Positions 37,931-48,093 of a DNA stretch of 64,000 nt are shown piece after piece. Below the pieces are notes generated by a model. The model searched no databases. It had not been told where the DNA came from and saw nothing but the letters and a program-made list of their open reading frames with translations. The stretch is from assembly GCA_963969495.1 (NCBI GenBank), contig OZ018322.1, forward strand, positions 162,058,048 to 162,122,047. The letters are read 5' to 3'. The position numbers and the translations under genes were made by a program. Within the stretch, counting starts at the first letter, position 1. Each line of letters begins with the position of its first letter. This DNA is from Ceratothoa steindachneri. Taxonomy: Eukaryota; Arthropoda; Malacostraca; Isopoda; Cymothoidae.

Positions 37931-38600
37931 AAACCACCAAATCAGCTAGAAAACTTTTGGCCGATAACACTCTTGGAAGTGGTTACCAAGCTATGGGACA
38001 TAGAAGATTAATCCAACACCTGGAAGAAAATGACTTGAGTCCAAAACATCAATATGGATTCAGAAAAGGAAGCGGCACAGAAACTAAACTAGTACTCCTC
38101 GTAGAGACCTTGGCCAAAGCCAAATACGATAATAAATTAACAGATTTGATATTGAAGGACGTCCAGATGGCTATTGACAAAGTGGGGATTATAGACCTGA
38201 AATTCAAAGTAAAAAGATTAGGTCTTCTCTCAATCATAAACAAATTTGAATGTGATTATATCACGGACCGAACTGCATACATATCTTTAGAAGAATACCA
38301 AGGACTAAAGTTTGAATTCAATCAGGGTGTCCTGCAAGGAGAATGCTTAAGTCCAAAACTATACACCATTTATACCAGAGATTACCCAATCCAATTTTCG
38401 ATTCCATAATGTATAAACAATTCACGTATTATATACGAGTAACCATTATAACCCATAGGCCATAGAGAGGAGAACAATAGAAATACCCTTAGGCTATAGA
38501 TAAACAAATAAAGGAAATTTCAGAACTGAAAAACCAATCGAAAGAGAATTAGAACAAATATATAGATCAGGAGAGCGAAAACCCTCGTCCGCAGGTGAAA
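37931..38600 (+). pseudogene. Jockey-like LINE RT fragment
   Basis: Starts DKPPNQLENFWPITLLEV directly after the LTR-like repeat. It then reads LIQHLEENDLSPKHQYGFRK (from 38005), AKAKYDNKLTDLILKDVQMA (motif A region, Asp present), DYITDRTAYISLEE, NQGVLQGECLSPKLYTIYTR (to about 38380). The 150-codon frame at 37957-38409 is open. The active-site FADD box and everything after it are missing or unreadable. It belongs to the same broad family as 32760-35310 but is clearly diverged from it. Confidence 0.8.
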
Positions 38601-38604
38601 TTCC

Positions 38605-39500
38605 AACCCAAATTTCATCGACCCCTGAGTGATATATGTATGCACAAATTTTCAATACTAAAATTTGAATAATACTTGTATGTCCAATGTCCGTGGTGGC
38701 AGTCGATAAAAATGTTGCGTATTATTTTTTTTTTTTGTACATATTAATGCATGAGTATATCACACCATGTAATAAATTTAAATAACATTTACAAAGAGAC
38801 AAGAGTCAAATTTTATTTATCTTCCGCCGACTTCTTTCATTAGAAATTTTCGCCCGTCCCTCAAAATTCCCCACTCCTGTTATAGATAGAGGAAAAATTA
38901 TGTGCAAATGATTAAAAGAAGAAATAAATACTTACATACAACTGCAAAAAAATCGAATAACTAGTAAGAAAAAAAAATAATAGAGCCGAGAGATCATCCA
39001 TCACATAGTAATTAAAGCAAGAGCAAAAACAATGTGAAGGAAAGTATCCAAGAGATGGCTGGACCCCCACGAAATACAAGCAACACTCAACACATTTCCT
39101 TATACCAATTTCCCTATCACATTTTTTCCACTCTACTCTCATTTTTTACATTTTTCTATATTTGTTTTGACCGGAGATCACCGTAATTTCAGAAGAGCAA
39201 CACTACCAGCACTTCCTCTTCCACTAGCCTTCTGATCAGGAGGCAAATAAATCGGTAAGTCCAAAGAAACGCTATTGGCCTACGAAACCGGACGAAGGGC
39301 TGACCACTTTGAGGAGCACTTGGCCCATAAATCCTCCGTTGTTCGACGTCTGACATCACCTGCCCACCTCCCCAAGAGAGTAATTGCTGTATTTGGGAGG
39401 TCAGAAAACATGATGTCCTAAATTCCTCTTCCCCATCTTGCTGTATTCGAAACGCGGATAGGAATCTACACATAACTTTAGTGCAACTATGCCTTTCCTT
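38605..39500. other. No recognisable gene
   Basis: Contains a T run at about 38725-38738. The open minus frame at 39189-39608 is a shadow opposite the LINE ORF1 start. Confidence 0.45.
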
Positions 39501-39513
39501 TAGAAAGATATAA

Positions 39514-40245
39514 TTGCAGGCCTTAGGGAAAGGAGGTTTCGGGCCTAGCCCACTGCTGAACCCGATGTCAAGAGGCATCTTCACCACCATCGGTGGGAAG
39601 ACCACCATAAGCCTACGTCACAAGACACATACAAAACCCATACTAACAAACACGGAACTCTCATGTATACTCGACATACCCTTCACGAACATTATAAACA
39701 TACATAACTGGGCAGATGCTAATTTCCAAGTCCAAGAATGGCGTCCAGACCTTCCATACACGAACGCATGACGTAATCACAGACAAAAATCACATAGGAG
39801 CTACTCACCGCCTTCAAGGAAGAGTACGGTGCGGACATGGTCCAGAACTTATACGACAACAAACAGGTCCTGGGCCTTACTAACACTATAAAATCAGACC
39901 TAAACAAAAAACTGCTTGATTCGGGCATTATGGTCCTTAGTACACATAAACAGAAACACTAGTGAGCTAAAACACAACATACGAGTACCACCACAGCACT
40001 GCCTACGATGCTACAGAACAGACCACCAGACTGGTTCAGGTCAATCCAAGCTTGTCTGCTGAAAGTACGGTGTAAAGGGTCGCTTTTAAACTGCATGCAC
40101 AAACAACATACTACATTGTGTCAAGTGTAATGGTAACCAGTTCGCAGTCATTTTGAGTGGTGCATAGCTCAAAAAGAAGTCCGCCAACGTTATCGCGGAA
40201 TTAAGGAGCCCTGACACGACTTTACTTTAGACACCTTTACCACTT
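39514..40245 (+). pseudogene. LINE ORF1 (gag-like) with zinc knuckles, frameshifted
   Basis: Such proteins coat LINE RNA. An open frame at 39514-39771 is followed in another frame by LLTAFKEEYGADMVQNLYDN, VLGLTNTIKSDLNKKLLDSG and, near 39980-40150, three Cys/His knuckles in series. The first begins CLRCYRTDH and has a disrupted last Cys. The second is around KYGVKGRF..C, with its first Cys and its His lost or out of frame. The third begins CVKCNGNQF. The order, an RRM-like part followed by three CCHC knuckles, fits Jockey/R1-type ORF1. No endonuclease/RT follows within this copy. Confidence 0.65.
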
Positions 40246-40249
40246 CCAG

Positions 40250-41595
40250 CCCCAGTTACATTGCCACACCACCTCTACTTACCTAAAAACATATGCCGCT
40301 GCTGTCAAAACACCCGGGGCCACACGTTCCACAACACCACACGACGCCACCTGCTCAGAAACAAACACAACCCCACACTATATTGACTCGAACATACAAT
40401 TGGTCATCGTGCTTTCCCGTTCTTACCACTCCTTCAGCTTCCACTTTTATTCTCGTTGCCCCTGTCAAACCCCTTCCTTTTCCAGACACTCCTACCCCTT
40501 CACTTTTTGCTCCTGTTCCTTCCCCCCTTGAGCCCCACCCCTCTCACAGCTCCTATTCCTCCTGCCATCCAAACGCCTTCCCCTGTCCATTCTCCCCTGG
40601 ATCCTAATCCTCCTGGTCGCTGTCATTCCTTCTACGGTTACTCCAGTCTCATGCTCAAGCGATCACGTCTATTCTATCATCGTTTGTGTCTCTTTTCCCA
40701 TCAATCCTGTCTCTACTCCCATCAATCCCTTCTTTTCTCCCATCGAATCTGTCTCTAGAGCTTTCGATACTGCCTCTTCTCCCATTGAACATGTCTCCTC
40801 GCGCCTCGACTCCGTTGCTTCTCCTATTGTACCTATCTCTTTACTAATCGATCTTAACACTCCTTCTGTCACTGCAACTTCTCATTCTATCGACTGTAGA
40901 TCCCACCCTTCTTCCTGATCCTACTGCTCTCATAGGACCTCCCCCTCCCCAACAAACCCTAGCTCAGCTATCTCCGACTCCTCCTACCGCAGTTTCTATT
41001 CGGCCTTATGCTTATCCCACCCATACTTATGCTTACATTCTACCATCTACCACCCCATCCCTACCTTCAGACACCATCTTCGCTACACCCTACACAGCCT
41101 AATATCCACAATCCACACTAGCATTTGTTTCAGACACCATTTCCACCAATCCCTACACAGCCTCCTCTATACAATCCACACAGCTGCAGACTTCTTGGTG
41201 GAGGCTAGATATTTGTCGGTAGATGACCACCGACAATACGTACATATACTCAACCAGCGTCTCACCGGCGCACGGTATGAAGCAAATAATTTTGAGTGAG
41301 AGACTACTTGCCCTAATTGATGACCATGAAACTGAACGTCAGCCGCAACACCCAACACCCAACACATGCACATATACAAACCACCCACAACCTCCTCCCC
41401 TCCACCACCTCTTCTGTCATTCACACCACCCATTCCCAACGCCCTTTCCCCTCCCGTGACCTCAACACTCCAAAAACAGGATACAACACCATCCACATTA
41501 AACCAAGTCGAGACAGTTACACTACAAAAACTCCCAACACTTGCACAAGCGATGGAAGAAGCCTCACAGCCTGAACGCAGCGTTACGCTTTAACT
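40250..41595 (+). pseudogene. Proline-rich C-terminal part of LINE ORF1
   Basis: C-rich plus-strand sequence keeps several frames open (40293-40607, 40456-40758, 41223-41459, 41317-41574, 41366-41593) and encodes Pro/Thr/Ser-rich, low-complexity peptide, common after the zinc knuckles in this ORF1 class. An internal imperfect repeat around TCTCCCATC(A/G)A lies at 40690-40800. Which frame was real cannot be decided. Confidence 0.4.
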
Positions 41596-41599
41596 TTAA

Positions 41600-42695
41600 A
41601 ATGCGGCGGTCAACCACATAATATAATTTACCAATACGTACACAAGACCTCTCCGTTCAAACAATATCCGAGGATAAACAGATACGCTAACAAATACCCA
41701 AAACCTATCACAGCAACACGAAGCAGCGTCCCCAGATACGTGCACCTTCCCTCTTCGCCTTGTCTTCTATAGCTCCAGTCGAACCCATACCCATAACACG
41801 CGCCTCGCATCGGTGTATAGCCATGGGCCTATTTAGTTCTCCTATCCCCTCTTAAGTTTTTCAAAACCGCTCCAATCTGAATAAATAATCTTAGGTGCTC
41901 CCAAAGTGATCCCTTTCTTTCACTTTCTGTACACCCTTGAATTAACCAATCAAATTTGAGAAATTTTATATAGATTAAACAATGTTTAGATCAGCGAAGT
42001 AAAAGCGAATATATAAATTAAATGATCAGCAAAGGAGACAAGGTAAACGGAAGCCCGGCTATGATGTAATGCGCCAGGAGTAAGAAATCTCTTGGTGGGT
42101 AAACTGGTTTCTGGCTGGAGCTGGATGTTGATTTCTGGTTTTCTCTTCCATATTGTGACGGCTTCAGCCATGCGCATTGCAGTGGTCGTTAATTAATCTC
42201 CCGGAGAAAGATGGTTGCATTTCTATTAAACATATCTCGGGTGAATGCCGTCCGATGCTTTGCAGTGTGGCATTTGATTTTTCGGTCTTGGAGATCAGGT
42301 GTTAGTTTCCGTGACAGGGTTGTAGAAGTCAACTAATGTACGAGAAAGTGGGATGCTTACAGTCACAAACGTGTCATTTATATTCGTACAAGAGATTAGA
42401 CTCCTGCAAATGGCCCGTCACAGAAAAGCAGCTATTCTTTAGGATGAGATTTCTATGGTCTCTAATAAATTACTAATTTAATTTGTCTTATTTGATTAGT
42501 AGGGAATGTATGATAGCTTTAGGATGTGTAGTGGCTTTGCAGGACTCTTTTGTCCTCCTTATTTATTTTGTTCATGAATGCATGCTTGGTAATCAAGGTC
42601 TATTCTACTTGCTTGTTTTTTTCATTTTTTGCCCCTTGGGTGGTGGTATGAGTCCATCTTCTAATTTATAACATTATTAATTGACGATTTGTGGA
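41600..42695. other. No recognisable gene
   Basis: ORFs at 41628-41810 (-), 41986-42177 (-) and 42483-42671 (+) have no motif. Confidence 0.5.
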
Positions 42696-42697
42696 TA

Positions 42698-42708
42698 TAT
42701 ATAGATAT

Positions 42709-42739
<31 letters not shown>
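42698..42739. repeat. (TA)n microsatellite
   Basis: TA repeat abutting the 3' side of the minus-oriented tRNA-headed repeat. Confidence 0.95.
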
Positions 42740-42741
<2 letters not shown>

Positions 42742-42910
42742 CTTTACTGAGAAGACACGAGATAACGCCAGGAGAAAAAAAATTGAAATTCCTGGGCGGG
42801 ACTCGAACGCGGACCTGCTGATTGCCGGTCAGATGCTCTACCACTGAGCTACCAGGCACAGTGACTCTACCTCACCCAAAGCATTACCCCATCAAACCCA
42901 GTATTTCTCT
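42740..42910 (-). repeat. tRNA-headed segment S, minus orientation
   Basis: About 170 bases that recur in plus orientation at 43272-43420. Minus-strand order: leader with ATACTGGGTTTGATGGGGTA, tRNA-like head, then a tail with GGCGTTATCTCGTGTCTTCT ending at the TA run. Looks like a tRNA-derived SINE. Confidence 0.8.
42790..42857 (-). tRNA. tRNA-like head, possibly Ala (GGC)
   Basis: The A box TAGCTCAGTGG and B box GTTCGAGTCC are clear. The D arm GCTC/GAGC pairs, and the acceptor pairs five of seven. The anticodon loop CCGGCAA gives GGC but lacks U33. The T stem is one base short. More likely a SINE head than a working tRNA. Confidence 0.5.
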
Positions 42911-43187
42911 AAAGGATTGACTTCATTGTGCTGCCCTCTGCTCTCTTTGATTCTACCATCTTCTAATGTCCCTTTCTCTTACCTCTAAAAAACTCCTGTT
43001 TATTGTCTCGTTGCTCATTCACGTCCAATTTCTCTTTCTTGTACTATATTGTAATATAGTCTGCAAGGCAAGGGTTCTGCACCTTTATTTCTGTCTTCAA
43101 AATTGTTTTGAAAGGCAGAAAATAAATATGGCGAAAGCCCTGTGGTGGTTGTTATCACCCGCAGAACTTGCATTTGCTCCTTCTTCT
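42911..43187 (+). repeat. Segment U, copy 1
   Basis: About 277 bases repeated directly at 43422-43699 with about 95 percent identity by eye. Begins AAAGGATTG and ends TCCTTCTTCT. Contains AAAATAAATATGGCGAAAGC near its right end. Confidence 0.9.
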
Positions 43188-43271
43188 TTGTATGTGATAT
43201 GGGGGATGAGCCTTTAAATTGTGAGCGGCTAAGAAGATATGGTATAAAAATTCCTTGGAGGTTCCTAGCTT

Positions 43272-43420
43272 AGAGAGATACTGGGTTTGATGGGGTAACG
43301 CTTTGGGCTGAGTAGAGTCACTGTGCCTGGTAGCTCAGCGGTAGAGCATCTGACCGGCAATCGAGTCCCGGCAAGGAATTTCAAACTTTTTTCCCCTGGC
43401 GTTATCTCGTGTCTTCTCGG
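43272..43420 (+). repeat. tRNA-headed segment S, plus orientation
   Basis: Inverted copy of 42740-42910. The tRNA-like head (43325-43378) has lost about 17 bases spanning the anticodon 3' side and the start of the T arm, so the B box is broken. Confidence 0.8.
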
Positions 43421-43421
43421 T

Positions 43422-43695
43422 AAAGGATTGCCTTCATTGTGCCGCCCTCTGCTCTCTTTGATTCTAGTCTTCTTCTAATGTCCCTTTCTCTTACCTCTAA
43501 AAAACTCCTGTTTCTTGTCTCGTTGCTCATTCGCGTTCAATTTTTCTTTCTTATACTATATTGTAATATAGTCTGCAAGGCAAGGGTTCTGCACCTTTAT
43601 TTCTGTCTTCAAAATTGTTTTGAAAGGCAGAAAATAAATATGGCGAAAGCCCTGTAGTGGTTGTTATCACCCGCAGAACTTGCAGTTGCTCCTTC

Positions 43696-43699
<4 letters not shown>
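43422..43699 (+). repeat. Segment U, copy 2
   Basis: Direct repeat of 42911-43187. Here it is followed immediately by a (TA)n run. Confidence 0.9.

Positions 43700-43761
<62 letters not shown>
43698..43761. repeat. (TA)n microsatellite at the left edge of the LTR element
   Basis: TA repeat with one AAA interruption. It is both the end of the U repeat and the apparent insertion site of the LTR element. Confidence 0.95.
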
Positions 43762-43937
43762 TGTCGTAGAATGACTCCCGACGATACTATATATAACACT
43801 ATTCGTTGAGGGAACTTCCTTAATTATCTTTAGAGTGCGTTTTACTGTCTGGCGGCCGATATTATGTATCTTCAAAATGCTTAAGAAGTGGAACTGAGCT
43901 CAAGGATAATAATATTGCTATCATTAATAAAATAGAG

Positions 43938-43943
43938 TTTTAT
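43938..43943 (-). promoter_or_regulatory. Candidate polyadenylation signal in the LTR
   Basis: AATAAA on the minus strand, about 980 bases downstream of the TATA-like block. The same bases occur in the other LTR. Confidence 0.35.
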
Positions 43944-44297
43944 TAATAATAACTATAAACAAAACACAAAAACGGAAAATATTGACAAACAGAATGGAAA
44001 GGGTCGTGTAGACTCGGGCTAATCCAAGGATTTAAGGGATCAAAAAAAGGTAAAACAAATATGGAGTTAAAGAGATGGGATGGTTCGATAAACCATTTAA
44101 AGCACAGGATAGAATTGACAAATAAGGGATCAATACTCAAAAGGTGACGCTTGGCTTACGTAACTTCATTAGGGTGCAGTGGAAGGTACTTGAAGGAATA
44201 TTCGGTCCGCTGGCGAGTTCCAGCCGAAGGGGGGGGATAAAAGGATCCTGACGAGGCGTCTTGGAAAGGAGAACCGTTACTCGACGAACGGCTCGAC

Positions 44298-44735
44298 GAA
44301 CAATGGCTGTTCTACTTTGTTCTCTTCTGAACAAAGGGGGGATGAGAACCGTCTCTTGTCTACGGGCTCAAGAACAATGGCTGTTCTAATGTTGTTCTCC
44401 CTTTGAACAACAGGGGGGGTGAGAACCGTTTCTTGGCGAAGGGCTCAAAACGAACAATGGCTGTTCTAATGTTGTTCTCCTTGAACAACAGGGGGGGATG
44501 AGAACCGTTTCTTGGCGAAGGGCTCAAAACGAACAATGGCTGTTCTAGGTTGTCCTCTTCTGAACAAAGGGGGGGGGGGATGAGAACCGTCTCTTGTCTA
44601 CGGGCTCAAGAACAATGGCTGTTCTAATGTTGTTCTCCTTGAACAACAGGGGGGGTGAGAACCGTTTTTGGCAAAGGGCTCAAAACGAACAATGGCTGTT
44701 CTAATGTTGTTCTCCTTGAACAACAGGGGGGGATG
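44298..44735. repeat. LTR minisatellite, six units of 74-80 bp
   Basis: Units start GAACAATGGCTGTTCTA at 44298, 44372, 44452, 44531, 44610 and 44688. Each holds the palindromes GAACA-TGTTC and (in most) GTTGTTC-GAACAAC, a run of 6-11 G, and GAGAACCGT..CTTG. G-run length varies among units and between LTRs. Confidence 0.92.
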
Positions 44736-44920
44736 CCTTGGGGACTTGGCGTCACTAAAGGCTCGAACCTTTGGCACTCAAGGAATATTGTCCTCCTTCT
44801 GGACAAGTGATGGTGAATCTCGAGGTCGAGGTCCCTTGGCGCACAAAGGGAGAGAGGGTCGTGGTGATGTTTCGCGACGAAAATCTGGATCTCCAATCTG
44901 ATCTTAGTGGTAAAGTTTCC

Positions 44921-44930
44921 ATATAAATAG
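44921..44930 (-). promoter_or_regulatory. TATA-like block in the LTR
   Basis: ATATAAATAG on the plus strand, CTATTTATAT on the minus. The better TATA consensus is on the plus strand, antisense to the element, so the direction of any promoter is unclear. Confidence 0.25.
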
Positions 44931-45219
44931 CCAGGACATCTCCTTGGCGTGGGGGAGAATGGGGTGGAAGCTTCGAGGGAAAGCACAGCTGGGCCGGAGA
45001 AAAATGCCTTATCTGCCCATAAGCCTAACTCGATCTGGCGAGGTCGGCGTATGGGGGCGAACGGGGGGGGACGATAACCTCCTTGTTTAAACATTGGCGT
45101 CCGGTAGCTGTTGATAAGACTCCAAGCCTCGAATCGAAGATGCACGTGGGCCTCCTCGAGGTTTTAACTAATATGGGATAGGAGTTGAATTTAACACAGA
45201 TTCAACTCGTTCTATCACA

Positions 45220-45232
45220 CCCCTCCATTCCA
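45220..45232 (-). other. Polypurine tract
   Basis: The minus strand reads GGAATGGAGGGG directly before the 3' LTR start TGTGATAG. Position and composition are as expected for plus-strand priming. Confidence 0.7.
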
Positions 45233-45624
45233 GGGAAAGTTGTCACTTCGAAAAAAAAAGAGAGAAGGGACAACGATAGAGCTCCGTTGTAGGGAACTCG
45301 TTTTCTTGTACCAACCGTATCTTCCTGCACCTAACTATTATTACCTCAATACATGATTATTTTGATCCTTAGATTACAGGGGAAAATAACCTTTAATACA
45401 TCTTAATAAAAAAAAAGGCATGGAACAATGAAATGATATAAACTTAGTACATACGGGACAAAATAATTTATACGTAAATTAATAAGAACAAATATATATA
45501 CATCAAAAAAAAATTAGACATTGAGCGTTACAAAATTCAGCCATATACATTAATTAACTATATTACAAAAGAATCTTAAATTAAGTCGTACAAGACGGTA
45601 TATACCTACATGGAGATACTAATC
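45233..45624 (-). other. 3' non-coding region of the LTR element
   Basis: T-rich on the sense strand, with no ORF. An integrase would be expected here but only 390 bases separate the stop codon from the PPT. Confidence 0.75.
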
Positions 45625-47775
45625 CTATGAATACAATTGTTCTACGCTATTCCGTAACGCATTCCTACTGAGTGCGTCAGCGACCTGGTTATCGGAACCT
45701 TTGATATAATTTATTTTAAATTGATACTCTTGCAAGAGTAAACTCCAGCGCATGATGCGGCCGTTTGAGTGTCTCAAATTCCTAATATAGGCTAACGGAC
45801 GGTGGTCGGTTCCTATTTGAAAATATTTACATGTCAAGTACAGCTTGAATTTGTCTATGACCCAGATAATTGATAGAGCTATCTTTTCTCTAGTGGCATA
45901 TCTCTTTCCGCGTGGTAATAATTGACGACTAGCATATGCAACTGGATGACTCGTTCTGTCATCCACGTATTGAAGGAGTACACCTCCAATGCCCTCGTTG
46001 ATCACGTCGGTCTTAACCCAAAAGGATTTTTCCGGGTTGGGCAACTTAAAAATGGGGGCAGAAATGAACTTACTTTTGATCTGATTAAAACGGGAAACAG
46101 CGACATCATTCGAACGTAAACGATCGGGGAAATTCTTTTCCTGAAGGGGGCATAGAGGGGCCAAAATTGCAGCGAAATTCGGAACAAATCGCTGATAGGG
46201 AGAAGCTGATCCTAGGAACGATCTTAATGGCTTCTTTGTAATCGGGAGGGGCAAGTGGGCGATTGCCTTAATCTTGTTCTCGTGGGGACCTAACTTGCTT
46301 TGTCCTATTTTGAAACCCAAATATTTGATGGTTTCCTGGGCAAACTGGCATTTGCTGGGGCCAATGGTGAGGCCATTTTCACGCAGTTGCTCGAAAAGAG
46401 CTAATAGGGCGGGTAAATGGTGATTCCATTTAATTAGTTCTTGGAGCTGACTCTTCTGGCGTGGTGTCAGCTGCGCGTCACTATCCAGGTCAGAGGGTTC
46501 CAAAGACTCGCCTGGTAGGGAAGGAGGAGGGTAATCGGCATCAGGTTGGATGCACACTGTCTGGATTACCTTAAGGGACTCCGCGGGGCAATCCTCTTCA
46601 AGCGCCGATGCTTCGTCCAGTTCTACGAAGGTATCTCCATGGGTGCGTTGGGGTTTCTTTTTTTCTTGGGGTCCAGGGACAGTCTCCGTGTCCTTGTCTG
46701 GGGCCTTATCACCTAAGGGTTTTAGTGAATCACATTCCTCTTTTTCCGTCCTAAAGTCCTGGTTAGGGGTCTCCGAGAAATCGGACGGTATCGGGGTTCT
46801 GATGGGGACGGGCTCCTGGGCTTCTTTCTTATCTCGGCCTTGAGGAAGGGCGGCCTGAAACACAGGGTCGAAACTTACTTGGGGGCTCTTTCCTATAAGT
46901 ACGGAACAGAATTTTATTGGTGCTACAATGACTTCAGCCCAGCCATTATAATATTGACACTGCAGGTAACATCTAGCGACGGGGAATCTGTTCGCCCACC
47001 CAAGGTAGTCACGTACCACCGCAAATTTTTCGTGGTTAGAGGCCACTGGGAGGAGTTCGTCGGACACGATGAAGCATGTACATCCTGTGTCCCTGACGAG
47101 AGTCGATACTCGACAGCTGTCCACGCTGCCCTCCTCATATTTTAAAGTTCCCGCTGAACTTTTATCAAAAAAAAAATTTACCTGGTGGCCTGACGGATGG
47201 GGAGAAGTTTCTGCTTGGGTCTGCACCACCGGGGGAGCCGGGGTTGCATTAATCTGGTGAACTTGGTGGGCTGGTCCGCTTTTAAGCCTAGAATTTTGGG
47301 GGCAATTCCAGCTCATGTGGTTTTCTACACCACAGGTGAAGCATATGGTTGGTCGCTTCGGGAAGAGAGATGGAGGAGAGGTCTTAACGGGAGGTTTGGA
47401 GTCCCGTTGTTGGTATTGGGGAAAGAAGTTTTTGGGTTTTACGGGGCTCGGAAACTTTGTCAGCTTCCCTGGGAAGGAGCGCGAGTCCGTCCTTCTTTCT
47501 TCTCGTTGGATTACTCTTTCCCGTTCCTCTCTTTCTCTTTCTTTTTCTACCTTTTTTCTTTGAACTTCTGCTTTAATCCTAGCTAATTCAATCTGAAGCT
47601 CAGCTTGTCTTATCCGTTCCTCTCTTTCTCTTTCTTCTCGTTGTATTTCTTTTTCTCTTCTTTGCTCCTCTTGAATGTACTCAATTAGTTCTTTTCCGGA
47701 AAGTCCACAGGACTCTCCTTGCGCTTTAAAGATTTCGAACGGAGTCATCTTTGCACTTGGGGGCGCACTAGTCAA
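45625..47775 (-). CDS. Fused gag-pol remnant of the LTR element: coiled coil, zinc knuckle, protease, RT thumb, RNase H
   Basis: Uninterrupted 716 codons. Residues 30-95 are a charged Glu/Arg coiled coil. Residues 145-158 are a CCHC knuckle (CFTCGVENHMSWNC). Residues 229-231 are DTG, the retropepsin active site. Residues 320-440 are an acidic, Pro-rich linker. At 449 the sequence jumps from LTPRQKSQLQELIK to WNHHLPALLALFEQL, the segment that normally follows the RT YxDD box. The RT fingers and palm, about 190 residues, are therefore absent. The thumb follows (IGPSKCQF, YLGFKIG, VPNFAAILAPL), then RNase H with its acidic residues at D590, E630, D657 and D700. Capsid, expected between about residues 95 and 115, is also absent. 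The protein ends ADALSRN plus 11 residues, without integrase. The Met at 47775 is the first in frame; Met10 is an alternative. Confidence 0.88.
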   Translation of the reverse strand: MTSAPPSAKMTPFEIFKAQGESCGLSGKELIEYIQEEQRREKEIQREEREREERIRQAELQIELARIKAEVQRKKVEKEREREERERVIQREERRTDSRSFPGKLTKFPSPVKPKNFFPQYQQRDSKPPVKTSPPSLFPKRPTICFTCGVENHMSWNCPQNSRLKSGPAHQVHQINATPAPPVVQTQAETSPHPSGHQVNFFFDKSSAGTLKYEEGSVDSCRVSTLVRDTGCTCFIVSDELLPVASNHEKFAVVRDYLGWANRFPVARCYLQCQYYNGWAEVIVAPIKFCSVLIGKSPQVSFDPVFQAALPQGRDKKEAQEPVPIRTPIPSDFSETPNQDFRTEKEECDSLKPLGDKAPDKDTETVPGPQEKKKPQRTHGDTFVELDEASALEEDCPAESLKVIQTVCIQPDADYPPPSLPGESLEPSDLDSDAQLTPRQKSQLQELIKWNHHLPALLALFEQLRENGLTIGPSKCQFAQETIKYLGFKIGQSKLGPHENKIKAIAHLPLPITKKPLRSFLGSASPYQRFVPNFAAILAPLCPLQEKNFPDRLRSNDVAVSRFNQIKSKFISAPIFKLPNPEKSFWVKTDVINEGIGGVLLQYVDDRTSHPVAYASRQLLPRGKRYATREKIALSIIWVIDKFKLYLTCKYFQIGTDHRPLAYIRNLRHSNGRIMRWSLLLQEYQFKINYIKGSDNQVADALSRNALRNSVEQLYS

Positions 47776-48083
47776 CCAACTAAAATTCCTCGCAACAAGA
47801 ATTATGCCTCTATAGAATTAGCCTACCTAAATATGGGCACTGACCTATTCGTACTTGGTTTCTCAATCTAAATAACCACTGACTAAAATCACAAAAAAAA
47901 AAAAACAAATTATTATAACCGTTCCTTGAGCTACTCCAGCTTCTTAAGTTTAAAAAAAAAAGGGGATAGCAATCGTTAAAACGAAAGGGAACTACTATAT
48001 TCTATTATTATAACGAATAACACTATGCTTTACTCGACTGAGACCAGTGTTTGCAAAGATATAGCGTTAAACCTTACACACCT

Positions 48084-48093
48084 GATACCAAAT
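48084..48093 (-). other. Candidate primer-binding site
   Basis: The minus strand reads TGGTATCAGG about 20 bases inside the 5' LTR edge, after a TA-rich stretch. The TGG start and resemblance to initiator-Met-type sites are suggestive, but the offset is larger than usual. Confidence 0.3.

Larger units (their letters stand above)
43762..45219 (-). repeat. 3' LTR
   Basis: 1458 bp, TGTCGTAG...TATCACA on the plus strand. Contains a six-unit minisatellite (44298-44735), AATAAA on the minus strand at about 43938 and a TATA-like block at 44921-44930. The long minus ORF at 44624-45145 has no counterpart in known pol genes and is probably chance. Confidence 0.92.

Noticed and set aside
39189..39608. 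139-codon minus ORF
   Set aside because: Antisense to the start of the LINE ORF1 and without any motif.
44298..44735. LTR minisatellite as a CRISPR array, or as steroid-receptor or heat-shock sites
   Set aside because: Spacers are not unique. Half-site spacing is five bases, not three (steroid receptor) or two (heat shock), so no specific factor can be claimed.
44624..45145. 173-codon minus-strand ORF in the LTR, and similar ones at 48897-49337
   Set aside because: It runs through the minisatellite, whose repeats keep frames open, and has no recognisable domain. The copy in the other LTR is in shorter, shifted frames, so it is not a conserved protein.
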